Part shown: positions 11,840 through 22,789 of the stretch, in pieces
Position numbering within the stretch: the first letter of the stretch is position 1
How the letters are laid out: each line of letters opens with the position of its first letter
Assembly (NCBI GenBank): GCA_003996215.1
Contig: QJPP01000278.1
Coordinates: 127,938 to 191,937, forward strand
Reading direction: 5' to 3'
Length of the DNA stretch: 64,000 nucleotides
Source: Jaltomata sinuosa
Taxonomy: Eukaryota > Streptophyta > Magnoliopsida > Solanales > Solanaceae
Position numbers and translations under genes: made by a program
The notes under the pieces: generated by a model
What the model was told of the DNA's origin: nothing
Databases searched by the model: none
Seen by the model: only the letters and a program-made list of their open reading frames with translations

Positions 11840-12290
11840 CTTAAAGAGTTAAAGGATCAGTTGAAGGATCTTCTTGATAAGGGTTTCATCAGGCCTAGCA
11901 TTCCTTCATGAGGTGCCCCAGTCTTATTCATGCGAAAGAATGATGGTTCCCTGAGGTTGTGTTGACTACCGTCAATTGAACAAAGTCACAGTTAAGAATT
12001 ATTATCACGTCCCTAGGATTGATGACTTGTTCGATCATCTTCAGGGTGCTAGTTTCTTGTCCAAAATTGACCTTATATCCGGTTATCATCAGCTTTGTAT
12101 TAGAGAGTGTGATATCCCAAAGACAGCCTTCAAGAATCGGTATGGTCATTATGAATTTGTTGTGATGTCTTTTGGTTTAACAAATGCTCCTACATCCTTT
12201 ATGGATTTGATGAACCGTGTTTTCAAGAAATATTTGGATATGTTTTTGATTGTTTTCATTGATTACATCCTTATCTATTCTCAGAGTTAG
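11840..12290 (+). pseudogene. B: reverse transcriptase palm, catalytic Asp lost
   Basis: LKELKDQLKDLLDKGFIRPS, then GAPVLFMRKNDGSLRL, DYRQLNKVTVKN, FLSKIDLISGYHQL and VVMSFGLTNAPTSFMDLMNRVF give the RT fingers and palm. The catalytic box reads FIDYIL (12259-12276) instead of FIDDIL, so the second metal-binding Asp is Tyr. A one-base excess near 11955 shifts the frame before DYRQLNK. Confidence 0.9.
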
Positions 12291-12373
12291 GAGAAGCATG
12301 CAGACCATTTGAGAATGGTGTTGCAAACTCTCAAGGTTCGGCAGTTACTTGCAAGTTTAGCAAGTGTGAGTTC

Positions 12374-13294
12374 TTGATGCAGTCTGTTTCTTTTCTGGGT
12401 CACATTGTGACTAGAGATGGTATTCGAGTTAATTCTCAAAAGATCAAGGCAGTAAATAACTGGCCTAGACCCACTTCCTTGTCTGATATTAAGAGCTTTT
12501 TGGGTTTGGCTAGTTACTACAGGAGATTTGTGGAAGGATTTTCTTCCATTACTGCCCCTTTGACTCGGTTGACTCAGAAGAAGGTAAAATTTCAGTGGTT
12601 TGGCCTTTGTGAGAAGAACTTTCAAGAATTAAAGACTAGATTGACCAGAGCTCCAGTGTTAGCTCCACCCAATGGCCTAGATGATTTTGTTGTGTATTGT
12701 AATGCTTCTAGGATTGTTTTGGGTTGTGTGTTGATGCAGCATGGTAAAGTGATTGCTTATGCTTCAAGACAACTTACGAATCATAAGAAGAACTACCTTA
12801 CTCATGATCTTGAGTTAGCAGCCGTTGTCTTTGCTTTGAACCTTTGGAGACATTACTTGTATGGTGTGCATGTGGATATTTTCACCGATCATAAGATTCT
12901 TCAGTATGTGTTCACTCAAAAGGAATTGAATCTGCGACAAAGAAGATGGATTGATCTTCATAAGGATTATGACAAGAGTGTGCTTTACCACTCGGGTAAG
13001 GCCATTACTGTGGCGGATGCACTTAGTAGAGTGCCATTGGGTAGTATGTCTTCAATCGAAGATGGAAAGAAGGAATTGGTTAAGGAGATTTATAGGCTTG
13101 CTCGGTTGGGAGTTCACCTTATGGACTCAACAGAAGGTGGTGTTATTGTTCAGAATGGTTCCAAATCATCTTTGGTAGCTATAGTGAAGGCAAAGAAAGA
13201 CATTGATCCCATTTTTCTTAAATTAAAGGGTGCAGTCCATCAACAAAGAGTTGAGGTTTTCTCCCAAGAGGGTGATGGTGTGCTTCGCTATTAG
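12374..13294 (+). pseudogene. B: RT thumb and RNase H, longest open frame of B
   Basis: A 306-residue open stretch. It runs through VSFLGHIVTRDGI, IKSFLGLASYYRRFVEGFSSITAPLTRLT (RT connection) and CEKNFQELKTRL. RNase H follows with VVYCNAS (the first catalytic Asp is Asn), HDLELAAVVFAL (Glu present), FTDHKILQY (Asp present) and ITVADALSR (Asp present). It ends with the linker before integrase. The frame is open but a catalytic residue is missing, so activity is not expected. Confidence 0.85.
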
Positions 13295-13329
13295 GTCGAT
13301 TGTGTATGCCTAATGTATATTGGTTGAGA

Positions 13330-14440
13330 TAGAAGATTTTGACTGAGGCTCATAGTTCTAGATATTCTATTCACCCCGGTGACACCAAGATGTACTGTGA
13401 TCTATTGGAAGTCTATTTGTGGAATGGTAAGAAGAGTGACATAGCCAGTTTTGTGGCTAAGTGTCCCAACTGTCAGCAAGTAAAGGTAGAGCATGAGCGA
13501 CCTAGTGGCATGACTCAGGATATTGACCTTCCTACTCGAAAGTCTGATTGCATGGTTTCCCTTTGTTTATCATTTCAAATAGAGATACTTAGTTTACTTC
13601 TCAGTTTTGGAGACCGTTTCAGAGAGGTCTTGGTACTCAGGTGAAGCTTAGCACAACTTTTCACCCACAGACGGATGACCAGGAATAGCGTACTATTCAA
13701 ACTTTGGAGGATATGTTGAGAGCTTGCATGATTGACTTCAAATGTAATAGGGATGATCACTTACCTCTTATCGAGTTTGCCTACAACAATAGCTTTCACT
13801 CTAGCATCCAGATGGCTCTTTATGAGGCACTTTATGGTCGGAGGTGTAGGTCTCCAATTAACTAGTTTGAGGTAGGTGAGGTAACTTTAATTGGTCCAGA
13901 CTCGGTGGATGAGACTATGAAGAAGATTTAGCTTATTAGGGAGAGGTTTAAGACCACTCAGAGTTGAAAAAAATCATATGCGGATGTGAGGAGGAGAGAG
14001 TTAGAATTTTTAGTTGATGATTGGGTTATTCTGAAGGTGTCATGTGATGAGATTTGGCAAGAAAGGAAAGCTTAGTCCCTATTTTGTAGGTCCTTATCGG
14101 ATTCTGAGGAGAGTTGGTAGCGTTGCTTATTAGTTGCATTTTCCAACAATATTAGAAGCGGTTCATCCGATTTTCCATGTTTCCTTGTTGAAGAAGTGTG
14201 TTGGTGATCCGACCTTTATTGTTCCTTTGGAGGATGTAGGTGTGAAGGATAGGACACCTATGAGGAGGTTCCCATAGAGATCCTTGATCATAATATTCGG
14301 AGGTTGAGAAATAAAGAAGTCGCTTCGGTAAAAGTTCTTTGGAGAAATCAACTTGTTGAGGGAGCTACTTGGGAAACAGAATCAGCCATGGAATCCAAGT
14401 ACCCTCATCTCTTTCCTTCCAATTCCGTTTCAGCTTGAGG
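13330..14440 (+). pseudogene. B: integrase with chromodomain, core deleted
   Basis: The HHCC zinc region is intact (HSSRYSIHPGDTKMY...CPNCQQVK, 13351-13485). At about 13545 LPTRK jumps to LHGFPLFIISNRDT. About 60 residues that normally carry the first catalytic Asp (MDF) are gone, and the second Asp (ISD) is Asn. The third acidic position reads QE-stop-RTIQTLE at 13683, where QAERTIQ is usual. LYGRRCRSP (13830-13855), HVSLLKKCVGDP and a chromodomain-like tail VASVKVLWRNQLVEGATWETE...YPHLF (14330-14412) follow. Confidence 0.9.
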
Positions 14441-14640
14441 TAATAATTTCCTTCTTAGTATGTCCCTCCTAACCTACCCCATTAGTTTTTCTCATGATTT
14501 TAGTAGGTGTTCATGTTTCTCGAAATTAGTTCAATCATGTTTTAAGTTGAAAAGTTCAGTTTCATGTTTATTCTTCAACTTTCCTATTTTGTTGTTTGTT
14601 AGTTGGGTTATTTTCTCTCCATTTTTCCTTGCTTAGTCTT

Positions 14641-14656
14641 CATTTGAGGACAAATG
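14641..14656 (+). promoter_or_regulatory. B: AGGA-loop hairpin upstream of the PPT
   Basis: CATTTG-AGGA-CAAATG is a perfect 6-bp stem with a 4-nt loop, 18 nt before the 3' LTR. Its position and loop match the hairpins in A, C, E and H. Confidence 0.6.
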
Positions 14657-14660
14657 ATCC

Positions 14661-14674
14661 CAAGGGGGAGATAT
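14661..14674 (+). other. B: polypurine tract
   Basis: CAAGGGGGAGATAT lies directly before the TGTAACACC start of the 3' LTR at 14675. This is the primer for plus-strand DNA synthesis. Confidence 0.85.
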
Positions 14675-16789
14675 TGTAACACCTCAGAAATTGAACAAGC
14701 TTTCTAAGTTTGAATCTCTAAAACATTTCATGTTCCCAGGAATTACGGGTCCAAACTACAGACCGTGGTCGGAACCATGAGTTGTGGAATGGAACCGTGG
14801 AATGCCTTTTGCAGGTTAACCTCTGGTCTGAGAACCACGAGTTAGTTCTACGGTTTGTAGTTAATTCTATGGACCGTAAAGTCAACTCGTGGAACTTGAT
14901 CTGAGGGTTTCCTATTTCCTCAGGAACCACGAGTGACTTCTATGGCCCGTAGTCTGAACAATGGATCATAGTGTCCACTCGTGATATTGAATCAGAGACC
15001 AGCTAAGTCCCCAGGAATTACGACTTGGGTCTATGACTCGTGGTCCATTTTATGGGTTCGTCCTGTTGACCAATAGTTTGGTTTCTGCAGCTTATCTTTT
15101 TGGCCAGGAATGATGGGTGGAAACCACGAGCCGTGGTTTGGTCTATGAATCGTGGAATCCGTTCGTGGTCCTTGAAAGTCAATTTTTTCCAGCTTTTTCC
15201 TAATTATGTTCCAAAGGTATTTTAGTCATTACCCATCTTTTTAACTCTGGAGTGAGGTTGCTTTGACCATTTTTAGCATGATTTCTAAACCTATTAGCCT
15301 AATTCCCTTCTCATTACGTGATTCACCTCCCAAAAAGGAAAAGAACTCTTTCAAGCTCCAAGTCTCAAGCTCCAAGTTCAAGTTTCCTTTTCTTTACAAT
15401 TTCAAGTGGGTTAGTTTCAATCAAGGTATGTGGGTATCCAACAATGGGTCCTTTAACCCTTGTGCCCAAAAATCCCTAATTTTTATATTGATTTCATGAA
15501 CATTCAAATTAGGGTTCTTACCCAATTCTTATGGGTTTTGCTATAAATTGTCTTCTCATGATTTTATTATGAAATTACTACTAAATTGCATAAATTTTGC
15601 ATGGGGTCTTACATATGAACTCCTACTTCAAATTGAAGGTTAATTATGGCAAATTCTACATGCATAAATTAATTCAAGTAAATTGGGTATTTGATAGTAT
15701 GTTTTCATGAATTTCAAGCAAGTGCATGTCTTGTTCCTATGTTTTATGAAAGTATATGTTATTATGAAATTGAACCAGTGCCATGCAAATTTTCAATTTA
15801 TGAACTATTATGCAATGCAAGACACCTGATGTGCCATCTACGCTCATGAATTATTTTCTAAACCAAGATTCATGAGTAGTATGGAGATCTGTGTTATGAA
15901 CATGTTTATGAACAAGTTTTGACATCTAGATATTCAACATATATGTGAGCCTCATGTTATATGTTTTGAGAGTAGTATTTAGCACCGAGCGATGAGAGTT
16001 CTAGATAACCTAAGTCCAAAACTACGCTGCCATCGTAGGTTGCCCTCCATGACTTATGAAAGGATCCTTATGACATGGTTCTAACCTTGGCCGGTTAGGA
16101 CAACCTTTTTCAGTGTGGGTGCATGACACTGGACTACATATACTCAGCATGGTTTATGTCAGTTTAGAGAAACTCCCACATGATTATTTTCAAGCTATGA
16201 AGTTATATGATACTTTACTTGGAACCTTGACTTTACTTTATGTTTTAGGTCCTTTATCTTGATAATTTCTTATAATATCTTTTTTATGAATGAGCTCATC
16301 TTAAACATGTTTTAAGTATGTTTTTATCATGCTTATGCATATCTCACATACTCGGTACATCCTATAGTACTGACGCATATTTTGCGTTGCATCCTCTTGG
16401 TGATGCAGATTCAGGTTCCCTCTCTCAGGCACGTGGCTAGAGTCCACAGGATGTATCCAGTAAGTGTTGGTGAGTCGTTTTTGTTCGAGGGCTAGTTATG
16501 ACTTTAGCTAGTTTTGAATATTTACTTTCGTACCTAGAGTTAGCTAGGGTATTGTCCTAGCAACTCCTTATTTCATGTGTATAGGCTTTTCAGACATAGA
16601 CAATATTAGGGTCTCTTTCGAATCATGTTCCTCTTGATGTTTATCTTATGGATTGAGTTATCTAATTCTTAATATACTTCTGCTATGCCAAATTGATATA
16701 CCTGAGTTATCCTATGACCAATGGTTAGCTTGATTACTTGTGGTCCCAGGTCTCGTGTTATGTCTAGGGGGTAACCTCAGGGCATGACA
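14675..16789 (+). repeat. B: 3' LTR
   Basis: It starts TGTAACACCTCAGAAATTG and ends GGGCATGACA, followed by TSD ATGTG. The same dyad-word cluster as in the 5' LTR lies at 14740-15170. Confidence 0.9.
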
Positions 16790-16794
16790 ATGTG

Positions 16795-17740
16795 AGCACA
16801 AAATTAAGTTGGAAGATGATAGCAAGCCCAGTGTTGAACACCAGAGGAGACTCAACCAAGCTATGCAGGAGGTGGTGAAAAAGGAGATTATCAAGTGGCT
16901 AGATGTGGGGGTGGTATACCCCATTGTTGATAGTCCGTGGTTTAGTCCAGTGTAGTGTGTGCCCAAGAAGAGAGGTGTGACTATTGTGGAGAACTCCAAA
17001 AATGAGTTCATATCAACCAGAACAGTTACTAGATGGCGTGTATGTATGGATTATCGGAAGCTTAATGTAACAACCTGTAAGGACCATTTCTCCATGCCTT
17101 TCATTGATGAAATGCTAGATAGGTTGGCTGGGCGAGCTTATTATTGCTTCCTTGATGGCTACTCCGGATACAACCAAATAAATATTGCACTAGAGGATCA
17201 GGAAAAGACCACGTTCACTTGTCTATATGGGACATTTACATTCAGTCGAATACCCTTTGGTCTATGAATGCTCCTGCCATGTTTCATAGATGCATGATAT
17301 CTATATTCTCTGATATAGTTGAATATTATCTAGAGGTGTTTATGTTTGACTTGCTAGTCTAAGAGTGATTGGGCCCATGAAAATGCCCTGCCCGTAAGTT
17401 CCTTTGTCGTTGGGGAAAAAAAGAGATTTTTTTGAGATTCTCAATTCTTTTTTTTCTCCCATTATCAGTCATAGGTGAAACTTTTGAAGACTGTTTGGAT
17501 CATCTTGAGAAGGTTCTGGCAAGATATGAGGAGACCAATATAGTGCTCAACTGGGAGAAATGCCATTTTATGGTACAGGAGCACATCGTTCTACGACACA
17601 AGGTTCCCAAAAAGGGAATCGAGGTGGACAAAGCTAAGATTGTCATCATTGCCAAACTACCACCACTAGAAGTTTCTTGGGGCATGCGGGGTTTTACAGA
17701 AGATTCATCAAAGACTTTTATAAAACCTCCACGCCAATAT
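16795..17740 (+). pseudogene. A: reverse transcriptase, middle part
   Basis: This continues from 6258: KPSVEHQRRLNQAMQEVVKKEI (16831-16890), a variant of the Athila RT start. WRVCMDYRKLN, CFLDGYSGYNQINIAL, KTTFTCLYGTF and FHRCMISIFSD are the usual RT blocks. The catalytic box reads EVFMFDL (17335-17355) where EVFMDDF is the norm, so the first Asp is lost. A 107-bp insert follows. Then GETFEDCLDHLEKVL, VLNWEKCHFMV and a shifted GFYRRFIKDF complete the palm and thumb up to the insertion of C. Confidence 0.85.
17360..17466 (+). other. 107-bp intron-like insert within A's RT
   Basis: The RT frame should run LLVIGETFEDC without interruption. Instead 107 bp lies between two copies of AGTC (17356-17359 and 17467-17470). 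It contains GTAAGTT at 17394, a long pyrimidine tract (TTCTTTTTTTTCTCCC) and CAG at 17466-17468, which would define a 75-bp intron. Part of it folds back on itself (GGGGAAAAAAAGAG with TTCTTTTTTTTCTCCC). Whether it is an intron, a tiny repeat or filler is unknown. Confidence 0.45.
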
Positions 17741-17745
17741 ACAGG

Positions 17746-19215
17746 TGATAACTCAGTAATCTACCAATTTATTGAGCCTTTATACATGAATTATTTCTAT
17801 GTTTTGAATAGATTTAGAGTTTCTTATGGCCTTTATTGATGTCTATATAGGTACTTGTGATAAAAAATGGAAAACAAGGAAAAGGAACCAAAATGAGCTT
17901 AAAAGGAGTGAAGTGTGAAGTGATAAAAAAAGACCAAGATTCTACCCTGAGATGCGGCGCTTGTGTGACATGCACAAGCCATGGTGCATTCCATACCACT
18001 CACCGCATGAAGCTTGGAATTGCCTGAAGAATCTGTCATGGGGTGTGGTCATTGTGCGATGTGCACAACTCATAATGAAAACCACACCTACTTCACATGG
18101 CATCTCCAAAGTCGGCTGAGTTACTGGTTTAAATAAAGAAGGTGTGTTATGCACACATGCTGACGTGCAAACCGCACGTCGGGTCGTACACCACCCGAAG
18201 GGCAATATTGTCCAGAAACTAGTGACATTTTTGGAAAGTATAAAAGTTCAATTTAGGCACAATTGTAAATAACATTCTTATGTCCTGAATATTATGAAGA
18301 GCTTTTACCTTTGAGAACAAGTTTTCCTCTCCAAGAAGAAGAGGGTTTCAATCTATTCTCTCTTCAAAATCTTGGTTAACCATTTGTGTACTAAAATTGA
18401 GCTTAGAACTTGAAGTTACACTTGAATGAAAAGGATTTTGACTTACCCATTTGGTATATCTCTTTCCTTGGCTATGAGTGGCTAATTTCAATTGTTTAGG
18501 GATGTGTTGATAATGGGTGCTTGACAAATGGGTGTGCGTGTTGTTTATTCTTGTTTATAATTGCTTATTTGACATGGGTCTAGTAGTTTCACCAAGTTTT
18601 AATCCTAAAATTCGTGGTTGTTTTCATTACTTGAATATGTTATTGCTTGAAAGAGAATTTCATGGTTTTAGATGTGAGATTACTATTGGTAACTTGGAAC
18701 TCCATTCAGATTTGAGGATAGAAATAGCTCATATCGACGGAATCACCCATTTAAGGGTCTAAGCTAGAGATAGTGTGACCTTTCCAAGCTTGATCTTGGT
18801 TGTTTGTTAATTTAACTAATAGTTCTCTAACTAGTATTATCAGATATGTGGGTTTTAATCGAGAGATAAACAACCACACTCATGACCAAGACTACCTATG
18901 TCAATGATTGAAAATAAGTTTGAATAGACAAACACCCTATCCCACATTAAAGCCCCATTTGATACACATCCCTAGTCACCTACTCAATTTGGTACACCGA
19001 TTTTACTTTCTTGCTTTAATACGAATTATGTTTGTTGTGACAGAATCCTAATTCCTCCAATCTTTTAGTTTCGTGTTTTTAAACAATTACACTCCTAGCG
19101 AAGTCATTTCACTACAATTTTCATATTGCTATTGCAAAGTTTCTGTGGGTATGACCCCAACACCTGTTGGGTATTGTGCCTCCATCTTTGGGGAGTACAA
19201 TTTTAGCGTTTATCA
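17746..19215 (+). repeat. C: 5' LTR
   Basis: It starts TGATAACTCAGTAA and ends GTTTATCA. The U3 (17950-18190) is rich in words such as GTGCGATG, TGCACAAG and GTGCGAAC that are partly self-complementary. A TATAAAAG box lies at 18239-18246, and the R/U5 part starts with CT-rich sequence (CTCTCCAAGAAGAAG). Confidence 0.85.
18239..18246 (+). promoter_or_regulatory. C: LTR TATA box
   Basis: TATAAAAG is conserved in the 3' LTR at 26807-26814, with the same spacing to the dyad-word cluster. Confidence 0.6.
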
Positions 19216-19219
19216 AAAA

Positions 19220-19238
19220 TGGCGCCATTGTTGGGGAC
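19220..19238 (+). other. C: primer-binding site, tRNA-Asp type
   Basis: TGGCGCCATTGTTGGGGAC begins four bases after the LTR end. It is closer to the TGGCGCCGTTGCCGGGGA consensus than the PBS of A. Confidence 0.8.
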
Positions 19239-19342
19239 TTTATTTGATAGCTATTTTTTATTGTTTATTTGAAGTCACCATGAGAGTGCTTGTTTCTTTT
19301 ACTTTTGTTTGTTGTTTGTGTTCTGATTGTTTAGGCTAACCT

Positions 19343-20680
19343 ATGAGCATAGCCGACGACAATGAGAGCGTTGGCGACATTATGGATGCCAACGCTGGTG
19401 ATCCTGTGATACAAGGGGGTGTGGGTGCAATACTCCTACCCCCCATGGTGGGAAATATTGTCTTTCACGTGACTAGCACCATGCTCCACTTAATCCAAAT
19501 AAAGGGCCTATTTGGTGGGGTGGCACATGAAGATTCCAACCGGCTTATCCAGAATTTTATGCAGATTTGCCAACCATACATCATTAAAAATATCTCCCAA
19601 GAATCCATCTGATTGCGCCTATTCCCCTTTTCCTTGATGGGGGAAGCTACAACGTGGTTGAAAGAATTGCTATATGATTTTATCACCTCTCGGATCTAGT
19701 TGGTTGAGGAATTTACATCGAGATTCTTTCCTCTATCTAAAATTATGAAGCTAAGAGACGAGATTACCAACTTTAGGCAACTCCCGGATGAGCCTCTAAA
19801 CGAGGTTTGGTTAAGGTTAAAAAAGAAGCATCTCTTATGTCTTAACCATGAGTTATCAAACAACGTATTGCTACAAAGCTTCTATCGTTCGTTAAACTCT
19901 ATGAATAAGTCAGTGGTTGACAACCTTTGAGGTGGTACTTTCATGGACTTAGAGTTTCCCATTGCCTTGGTTTTATTAGAGCGAATGACCAAGACCAACG
20001 AAGCTTGGCATATGAGAGAAGTTGATGTGCCAACTTTGGGAGGACCCTCATCCATCTTGACCAATGAAATGAGGAAGAGAGATAAGGAGCAAGATTAGAC
20101 ATGGGCAAAGATGATGACACAAATTGATTTTATGGCCAAGCATGTAATGGGAGTTGGTGGTGCTAAGACGGTGAATGTTGTGAGTACACCAAAAATCAAT
20201 GCGAGTGATGTTGAGTTGATGACAGTTGTCGATGGTAAACTTTTTTTTGTGTCAGTGGGTTCTCATCCTGGGTATTATCAACCGAGGAAGGAGAACCAAG
20301 GTTGGATAAGAGATAAAAAAAGGGACGGAAATTGGAGGGATAGAGACAAAGATGGTGATCGCTTCAATCATCGGAGCTTTAATCCCTATATATCACTGAA
20401 AAAAGAGGACTCTCTCTACTAATCAGGAACAAGAAACCCCGATCATTCCAAGCTAGAGGACATGTTATCCTTAGTTCTCAAGAAGGTGGATACAATAAAT
20501 ACTGGAGTGAGTGAGCTAAAGAGTTAAGTTTCAACACCTCATCAAACTATGAGCTCTCACTCAGCCTCGATCAAGTATGTTGAGGCATAAATGAACCACC
20601 GATTAAGCCAAATAAACCTGAGGATGAAGGGGACGCTTCCCAGTGATACCATCACCAATCCAAACAATGAGTGATTTGAG
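19343..20680 (+). pseudogene. C: Athila-like gag, one frame with nonsense codons
   Basis: The start is the ATG at 19343, eight bases after an acceptor-like TTTAG. All long open pieces (19343, 19700, 20111) share one frame and are separated only by stops near 19610, 19697, 19928, 20096 and 20420. The order is GGVAHEDSNRLIQNFMQIC, LFPFSLMGEATTWLKEL, EEFTSRFFP, KLRDEITNFRQLPDEPLNEVWLRLKK and LLQSFYRSLN, the classic Athila capsid pattern. A basic tail with NWRDRDKDGDRFNH and a short LPSDTITNPNN follow. The first stop (TTGATTGCG context, CGA to TGA) is what deamination of a methylated CpG gives. Confidence 0.85.
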
Positions 20681-20693
20681 TAGCATCATCGAG

Positions 20694-20735
20694 TCGCGAT
20701 GTTAAATCAAGTGTTGCTTAGGAGGAAACCAAAGT
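20694..20735 (+). other. C: post-pol landmark, end point of the pol deletion
   Basis: TCGCGATGTTAAATCAAGTG...GGAGGAAACCAAAG matches the block just after integrase in A (29706-29747) and after protease in D (62587-62628). Gag is followed almost directly by this block, so protease and all of pol were removed. Confidence 0.75.
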
Positions 20736-20799
20736 TTCTTTACTTTGTTTTTGGTTATCTTTTGTTGTTTTAGGTATGTTCTTAGGGTATGCCAGGAAT

Positions 20800-21220
20800 G
20801 GAAAAATGGACAAGTGAAAACAAGGCTGTGCGGAGGACTTTGCGGACCGCAGAAAAAATTATGCGTGTCACACAGCTCACTGCAAAACAAAATAGAAACC
20901 TAGGAGAAAATGAAAATCTTGGAGGTAATGTGCACTGGGCTGTGCGGATATGCACGAGCCCAAGTGTGCATCTCACCTCTATCGCATTGTAGACCAAAAG
21001 ACTGGGAAAACCCAAGGGAGAAAAAGGTGATATGTAAAATGACATGCGGTCCGCACAAGGGCTTGTGAGAATCGCATGTCGTGGCGCACCAAAGGTAGAT
21101 TTGAATTTTAATTGACCTAGACCGTTGATCGACCTGGCTCGGAGATGACCCAGCTCAACTTTTCTTTTTCTTTTATCTTTATATTCTGCCTCTTTCACCA
21201 CCTTCACCATATTTTCTCTC
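20800..21220 (+). promoter_or_regulatory. C: putative internal promoter of the post-pol gene
   Basis: GC-rich dyad words (GTGCGGA, GCGGACCGCAG, GCGGTCCGCACAAG, GTGGCGCACC) cluster at 20825-21085. They resemble the cluster upstream of the TATA box in C's own LTR. A TATATT at 21180 and a CT-rich leader (CTCTCCAACTCTC, CTCTCCAAAAACC) follow. D has the same order at 62735-63200. The promoter function is inferred from this layout only. Confidence 0.45.
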
Positions 21221-21417
21221 CAACTCTCAAAATTCTCTCCAAAAACCTTCCACAAATCCTATGACTTCTCCCAAAATCTTCTTCTTCTCTCCCACAATCA
21301 CCACCAATACTCCTTCATGCCGCCACTGTCATCTATCTGGGTAAGTCAACTGGGTCACCATTGTTGCACTCTAAAAAGCTTCAATTTTCACTCCCCTCTT
21401 CTTAATCTTCACTTATG

Positions 21418-22789
21418 GTAAGTTCTCCAATGTTAAATACTCATTTTTATGAAGTTTGGGAACTCATATTGTGAAGCATGCTTAATAGAATTTCCATGTT
21501 GATTTTGGGTGAGATCCGAAAATTTTGGGTCCCCAATTCTGAGTTGTATTGATAATTTTTCTTATTGTCAACTTGGTAGAACTTAAATTCTGTTAATGCA
21601 TGTTGATTGGTAGTCATTTTTAGCCTTGATATCTGAGTTTTGGGTGAAGTCTGATTAACCCACTTGTGATTGATGAATTGTTTGGCCCGATGATAGATTG
21701 GGTGACGTCATTCTTAAGGGCAAATCGTCATTCGTCATGAAGTTTTGTTGTGAATTGATTGTTAGGGCTGAATTTTGCTACTTGTATGACCATGATTAAT
21801 TGTTGCAAATTATCTTTGGGTGTATGATCTTGTGCGGGGAGGGGTTAATTTTTGCTAAGTTTGTTGGTGCCTATTTTTGCAAGTAAAGGCTTGATGTTCC
21901 CGATGACAGACGGGGTAACGTCCATCTTAAGGGAAGTCGTTAAGTACTTTTCTTGCTTGATTTTGTCAATGGAAATCCGGAGATGTCTGAGTACCCAGAT
22001 GTTTATGGTCATGATATCCCTTGTCACCTACTCAATTTGGTACACCCATTTTACTTTCTTGCTTTAATACGAATTGTGATTGTTGTGACAGAATCCCAAT
22101 TCCCCCAATCTTTTAGTTTCGTGTTTTTAAACAATTACTCTCCTAGTGAAGTCATTTCACTTCAATCTTTATATTGCTATTGCCAAGTCCCTGTGGGTAC
22201 GACCCCGACACCTGTTGGGTACTTATAAATGTGTTTTGCTTGACGATCGTCGTGCCTCCATCTTTGTGGAGTATGATTTGAGCGTTTCTCGAATTTTCAT
22301 TGGTCATGATATCCCTTGCTCCCTTTGTTTAAATATTGTTGGTTTTTTGTGTTGTGCCAGTGCCTAAGTACATCTTGATCTACGGATAACATTCATAATT
22401 TACAAAAACACAAGGAACCAAAAATTCTAGTTGTTCCTTTGTGCATTTTGCATGTGATGCATAGATCTTGATGTGCGGGTCGCACAAGGCATCGCACTAT
22501 GTTAAAAAAGACAGCCAGTTTACTACTTCGAGGGGTAAAGCATAGTGCAATTCACTTTGGCTGGTGAAGACCGCACCAGCTTCGCACCTTGATGGAAGAA
22601 TCCCTGTAGGATTCTGTTAGATCATGTGATAGCACATGCGATGCACACTCCTTCTTCTACATTTTGTATGTGGTCTGCACGAGCCATCAGTCACCAACTT
22701 TGTTTTTCTAGTCCATTTCATCCCATCCTTTGTAGTTTTCTAATTTATTTTTAGATTATTTTTTTTTGGCTCACAATCTCTATATGTAG
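21418..22789 (+). other. C: predicted leader intron of the post-pol gene
   Basis: The donor GTAAGT at 21418 lies in TTCACTTATGGTAAGTTC, conserved in D at 63321. The acceptor is best placed at 22788-22789 (T-rich stretch, then CTCTATATGTAG), four bases before the ATG of the reading frame. The interval is T-rich, has no long open frame and contains a captured LTR fragment. Confidence 0.45.
22024..22301 (+). repeat. C: captured 3' end of a C-type LTR inside the internal region
   Basis: This matches the last 270 bp of the C LTR (27551-27818): TACACCCATTTTACTTTCTTG, GTGGGTACGACCCCGACACC and GTGCCTCCATCTTT. The 17-bp word GGTCATGATATCCCTTG stands on both sides (22007-22023 and 22302-22318). In D the equivalent place (63914) has the site once, without insert. 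Confidence 0.85.

Larger units (their letters stand above)
6264..16789 (+). mobile_element. B: defective plus-strand chromovirus inserted in A's RT
   Basis: It is about 10.5 kb, with two LTRs of 2,115 bp and TSD ATGTG (6259-6263 and 16790-16794). One T of the 5' LTR's terminal TG is missing. It has an initiator-Met tRNA PBS, gag, protease, RT, RNase H, integrase with a chromodomain, and a clear polypurine tract. Gag and protease are duplicated in tandem, the integrase core is deleted, and catalytic residues are lost, so it cannot move by itself. Confidence 0.9.

Noticed and set aside
17360..17466. Possible MITE
   Set aside because: No terminal inverted repeats are seen, only an internal fold-back. 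Kept as an intron-like insert of unknown origin.
20782..21255. 157-residue open frame on the minus strand
   Set aside because: It is antisense to the CT-rich leader of C, which makes chance open frames likely; D does not keep it.
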